Part shown: positions 59,230 through 64,000 of the stretch, in pieces | Layout: each line of letters begins with the position of its first letter | Position numbering within the stretch: position 1 is the stretch's first letter | Source of the DNA: Crambe crambe | Lineage: Eukaryota; Porifera; Demospongiae; Poecilosclerida; Crambeidae | Assembly: GCA_963924555.1 (NCBI GenBank) | Contig: OZ004582.1 | Location: 5,208,001 to 5,272,000 of the forward strand | DNA length: 64,000 nucleotides | Direction of reading: 5' to 3' | The notes under the pieces: model-generated | The model's input: only the letters and a program-made list of their open reading frames with translations | Told to the model about the DNA's origin: nothing | Databases searched by the model: none | Program-made: the position numbers and the translations under genes

Positions 59230-59425
59230 CTCCGAGTATGTAGAGTGGAACCCCAACCCCCTAAAATCTATAATCTAGACAGTATTGGGGGGAGAACCCT
59301 TTTAATCATTATAGTGGAACCCCTAACTGTGGACTCCCTGAAATGTATATTCTGGACAGTATTGCGGGGAGAACCCTTTTAATCATTACAGTGGAACCTC
59401 TAAATGTGAACTCCTGAAATATGAA
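59230..59425. repeat. Repeat with AGTGGAACC and GGGGAGAACCCTTTTAATCA
   Basis: Two and a half units of about 85 bp. The AGTGGAACC(C/T)CTAA start is reminiscent of pogo/Tc1-type transposon termini, but I cannot support an element from this alone. Confidence 0.7.
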
Positions 59426-60879
59426 ATTTAAAAAAAAAACCAACTTAAAAAAAAAAAACAAAAAAAAAACCAGACAGCATTACAGTGCAACCCTAATGAC
59501 CTCTGTATTCAGTACACTTAATTTACCCCTGAATTTATTTATCACTCTTCCAAAAAGTGTCCACTTTTAGAGGTACCACAAGTATTTCACTGCATTCATT
59601 ATTATTGATTGCTAGTGAGTCCAACCTGCATGGTAGAGGTTTCATGACAAAGCATTATGATTGAGCTCATACACATGTATGTGTGGTGATTATATAGGAT
59701 ATAATTATTCCATGTGCACATGCAGTTTCTATGTTGGGTGACATATAGGAAATGTTAGGATATCACTTGCCATGTCAAAATGGAGTAAAAGAACAAGAGA
59801 ATCAATATCCATGCATGATTAAATGGGAGAAAAATTAAATGCAGAGGGAAAAAAGACATCATTTATACAGTAATTGAAAATGTCCTTTGATTCAAAGTAT
59901 CTCATTATCTGTTAGATCACATGGCCTCACTTTTATCATGATGCTGGTATACATCCATAATTTGTACAGTTGCTTGTACTGTGAGCACACAACTTCAATT
60001 AAAACTCCAATGAGCTATTATCAGATGACTTGTTATCAAGTGTAGCATGTATAATGAGATAGCATAGCCTTATACTATCAATGCCACCTGTAGTAGGTTT
60101 GCTGCAAGTCTGCGATAAAGACTGAATGCTTTTTTGGCTGTGATCGTAGAGTGAATGCTCTGGCCATTACAAAGCTTTCCTTTGCACACTATGAGAGGTT
60201 TCACAGTTAGTCTTACATAATGATTGAATGTGTAAACCTCGCAGTATATGATGATTGGTACAATGCAGTGAATATCGGTACAACAAACCTTAAGTTTGAC
60301 ATGTCTCTTTGACAGTCATTTCAGACCTATGTTTGACAATGTCTCTTTGACGGTTATTTCAGACCTATGTTTGGCAATGCATGTCTCTTTGAAAGCTTTT
60401 GCTATAATATTATGCCTAGAGTGAATGTCGGTCAGCATGCATGGTTTTAATCCTAGCTATATTTTTCCTGATGTTTTTTTAATTTTCACATCATATCGTG
60501 AATGTTTGTGGCACAGTTATCAAATGTTGGTGTCCCCTTTACATTTGATTTGCAACCATCTTATTGAATATTGACCGCACATACAGGCTTATCTTTGATG
60601 TGTTTTCGTATAGCACTGATACAAAACCTTTCTATTTATGCTGATTGGTGACCAGTGAACATACGAATTGTGTGATTCAAGGTGTGAGATCAGGGGGGAA
60701 ATTGTGCCTCAATCGTGGCCCTACTTATACTGTGTTGGTACTAGTGATTGAATAGTTACTCTGAAGTTCTGATGACTTCCCTTGGGGTGTGGGTGTAATA
60801 TTGATGATCTGATTTGTGATTTGAAAGTTTCCTTAGCAATCGGAACAGGTATACATAATTGCTTCTATATAAGTCCCTC

Positions 60880-61090
60880 AGGCTTCTAATTAAAATGATG
60901 CATGTATAAGTACAGTGCCTACCTATTTAGTCTCTAATTAATGCTTTCAGCATCAGTTTATTAGGTATTTCTAATTAGTGCAGATAACACTCTCTAATTA
61001 GCATAGTATCTGTCTCTAATTAATACAACCATCTCTGATTGGTACAGATGGTAGTCTCTAATTAATGCAGTTAACAATTAATTTAATTAT
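60880..61090. repeat. TCTCTAATTAATGCAG repeats with clustered TAATTA
   Basis: TAATTA occurs at 60887, 60935, 60972, 60995, 61017 and 61059, mostly within (T)CTCTAATTA(A/G)TGCAG-like words about 20-45 bp apart. It is either a degenerate minisatellite or a cluster of homeodomain-type sites. Confidence 0.65.
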
Positions 61091-64000
61091 TCTTTTCAAA
61101 ATTGTACTAGATTCATCACATTAAGGGTCAGAGTTTATCTTAAACAGGCAGGTTTTGGAACAAGTCTAGCAACAGCATTATGTATCATTATGCCACCATC
61201 CTTGAGCCTCAGCTAAAACAGAATCTTCAAGCAACAAGTCTAGGGAGGATATTAGCCATTACTACAGTACACTCCAGTACATGCTTCTCTTAATGGGAGT
61301 TGTTGTAGATAGGTCTACTGCAACTAAACTTACTAATTCACTACAAGTATTCACTCTGTGTGGTCTATCCTCTATGTACACTATGTATGTACATGTCTAT
61401 GTATAGGAGTGCTGGAATGTCTCGAGTCATGCTTTAAAAGCTCCCTGGATCAAAATTTGAATATAGTAATGCTTATCTCTAACTCCTGAGTATGACCCTC
61501 AGGCGCATATGTATGTGGTTGAAGTTACTGACCATATTATGTGCATACGAATACTTGCATCTCTAATCCTAACTCATTAAAACTCCTAAGTGTGCATTTC
61601 AGGTCTTAAACCCTGTGCCCTGTGCCACGTGTTATATCTATGCAGCTACAAAGGAAAATTTTGTTCTCTAAAAATGAAATATATATATATATATATATTC
61701 TGCTTATTATTCTCAGCTAACATGATAAAAATTCAATAGAATTAGTTCTCATAAAATTAGCTTATGAAACAAACCATGTAACAGATATATATTATGTTGT
61801 TATAGTTTCGATCACTTCTCTGAAATGAGGAGATGCTGCTATTTTTCTTGTTTCATAAGGTTCCACGTATTCCTATACCCACATAGGTCCACATATACCT
61901 ACGTATACCTATACCCACATACCTCTGCCTGCAAACAATTCCTGGGAAAGCTATGATCACGCTCTCTGCGGTGCAGACAGTATACATGTAGTAACATATA
62001 TTGAATGTACATATTTCTGATGAAGACAAGCTTGGGTAGAGCAGAACTGGGCAGGAGTGTCAGCCAAAGGAACACTTAGAAATGATCAGCCGTTCATTGA
62101 AAAGTTTAGTGGATTAATAGCGCCCTACAAGAATTATTTGGCTTTTGTGTGCATGGGTCTAGACAAGAAAACTCTCCACCAAGCTTACCAGGACTGGATG
62201 AGATTAACACGAATCTATTAGGACAGTCCCACACTTGTGAGTGTGCCGAGAAGTCACGTACGCATGCTTTGGTGATATTTAGGTCTTGTTTTTAATCTTG
62301 CATTAGAGGCAATGTCCAAATGCAGTTTCCAAATCTATATCATTTTATTCTTGAGTTGGAGTGCAATGAAAGTTATGTAATCTGACCATCATCATAAGAT
62401 CCCCTTTCTGTTAAGCCACTCCACCATGTCCCATCAGCAGTTATTTCTCCCTCCTTATATCAAGAGAAAATTCCCTGGCCCAAAGTGATTGGGAGTCACT
62501 ACACTATCAATAATCATGTGTACATTTCAACCTCTGTTCCTTTTCATGGTGTACTTGACATGTGCTCAATCAAATCCAATCGATAAGAAACACTTGGAAA
62601 CGAACAATATACTTGTGTTGATCAAACACTGGTCCTCGTGCCAAAGCCTGCTCCCCTTGCCTGTGAACAATCCATCAATTCATTTCACTTATCGAGTTTC
62701 TTTTTGATGGAATCGTGAGCCCTTTGTGTTGGAGCCTGCTCATTTTGCCTGCTAACACAGTACACTGTGGGCTTTCTGCAAGAGGAGTTGTCAGCCATGA
62801 TGGCATCTTGTCTGTGAAACTCTGTACCTTTGTTATGTTACGCATCCTTAGATTGGACAAGTTATATCCAGGACCTTGAGTTCATTAGCTTAAGGTGGTT
62901 TGTATGTAACAAATATAGATTCAGAGATTGATCTGGAAATTAGTGAAGCTGTGGACAGTGAATGTTGTTTTCTGTGAAATAAAGTTTCGTTCTCCATAAT
63001 ACGTATGCATCATATAAGAAATATTTGTCTGGATTTCTTCGATTTAACGGTACTAGAGGATGTAATTACGTACATATGATGGATAGACATACTGCCAGAT
63101 TATTGTGGTAGTGCTAGCATTGTGAGAGCAAGGAATGTTATAAAGGTCTTAAGGTATAGCTGGAAATTTGCATGTGTAGTTCTCTGCGTAGATGAGCATG
63201 TAGTGGGAATTGATGATGTTATGGTGCGATAGCAAGGAATCCTTGCCTCTATGAGATATTGAATTTCCTTGTGACTACTCCCTTCATTGTTTCCTGGACG
63301 TTTTTAGGATTCCAGTAGAGATGTGTGCCTAGATACACCATTCACAGTGAACAGTGAAGCCAGCCTTCAGTTTAGTGCCTATATAGGTCCACCATTCACG
63401 GTGAAGCCAGCCTTTAGTGACCACCTGTCTGGTGTTTCTCGACCTTGATAAATCATTTATGGATTTATGGCTTTCTAATGCAACCATCTTTCCATTCAGG
63501 TCACTGCATACATACACAGATCATTACATACATATGCAGACTGGACAGGTTTCACTGCATCCCATTGTTATTATTACATAAAGGTATGATTCCTCCATTG
63601 AGACCACCCAAAAGCTCTATTCTGGTAATGTATGGTTGTCATGGGTAGGACAGGGTTCGTTGTATGCCAGTATTATTGAGTATTCATTATTTTCTCTCTA
63701 TTGAGACTGTTTCGGTGGTTGTTATAGATGATAGAGACTTATTAACATGTGATTGCTCCACTCAGTGGTTGCTAGGTATTACAGAGACTGTTAATATGTG
63801 GTTGCTGGACAGAGCAACTTCTATCATTGTATCCCAGTATCATTGATGTTGTTGCTACCGATGAGAATAGCAGTGTTACAGGTTGATAAGGGCCACTTTC
63901 ACCATAATATGCCACAAGCTATTTCTGTATTTCTCTATTCAATGTATTTAGATAGGTGGTTGCTATGATGAGAATAGAAGTGTTACAGGTTGATAAGGGC
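61091..64000. other. Gene-poor region, part 4, to the window end
   Basis: No supported gene. It contains an AT tract (61678-61699), a duplicated CACCATTCAC(A/G)GTGAA...GCCAGCCTT segment (63330-63420) and repeated GTGTTACAGGTTGATAAGGG (63870-64000). The open frames at 62489-62707 and 63445-63846 have no recognisable motif. Confidence 0.55.

Larger units (their letters stand above)
55747..60879. other. Gene-poor region, part 3
   Basis: No supported gene. The open frames near 56593, 57278 and 57690 have no domain and no splice context I can support. Structures: A-rich AAAGAAAGAAAG at 56422-56452; three ACTTGTAAG(T/C)ATGGCT words at 56955-57080; a 120-130 bp duplication (57838-58092); a CA tract (58265-58343); a repeat at 59230-59400; two to three units of about 45 bp at 60288-60400 (CATGTCTCTTTGACAGT, TTTCAGACCTATGTTTG). 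Confidence 0.55.

Noticed and set aside
59230..59425. pogo/Tc1-like transposon termini (AGTGGAACC)
   Set aside because: There is only a resemblance in the first bases; no inverted partner, target duplication or transposase was seen.

Overview
The window looks like metazoan nuclear DNA, most probably from a demosponge. It is AT-rich, genes have short introns with GT-AG ends that keep frame between exons, and it mixes Death, Kelch, Roc-COR, TRAF-type zinc-finger and TRAF-RING domains with orphan multipass proteins carrying beta-helix repeats, a mix I associate with sponge genomes. Species assignment is inference. Nothing suggests a bacterial or viral replicon. Nearly all genes lie on the + strand.

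Layout. (1) 1-18140: tandem family of multipass membrane proteins: the 3' end of copy A, wrecked pseudogene B, copy C broken by one base in an A run, intact copy D (581 aa), and large single-exon relative E (1260 aa) with a parallel beta-helix ectodomain in front of the same membrane module. Intergenic DNA between copies is itself duplicated and partly inverted. (2) 19584-23642: a four-exon Death-domain gene, then a TRAF-type zinc-finger gene only about 200 bp downstream. (3) 25750-32739: two four-exon paralogues with a PD-(D/E)XK nuclease-like core and unrelated low-complexity tails; the first has one missing base. (4) 36481-38208: a P-element-like DNA transposon remnant with perfect 37-bp terminal inverted repeats and a 7-bp target duplication, then a foldback hairpin. 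(5) 38443-43831: a seven-exon Kelch-Death-Roc-COR-Death-Death gene, open throughout except for one in-frame TAG inside the Roc domain. (6) 44743-44882: the first coding exon of a TRAF-like gene (six of eight RING zinc ligands). (7) 44883-64000: about 19 kb with no gene I can support, made of many unrelated degenerate minisatellites.

How the genes may work together. Death domains, a Roco GTPase, a TRAF zinc-finger protein and a TRAF RING exon are families of innate-immune and cell-death signalling, and the large ectodomain membrane proteins could be surface receptors. This is guilt by neighbourhood; no ligand or pathway can be read from the sequence. The nuclease-like pair is the least familiar component.

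Several otherwise well-preserved genes each carry one small lesion (two in A runs, one nonsense codon, one 2-nt deletion). They could be young pseudogenes, polymorphic alleles or assembly errors. Exon boundaries are manual predictions from splice-site and phase matching.
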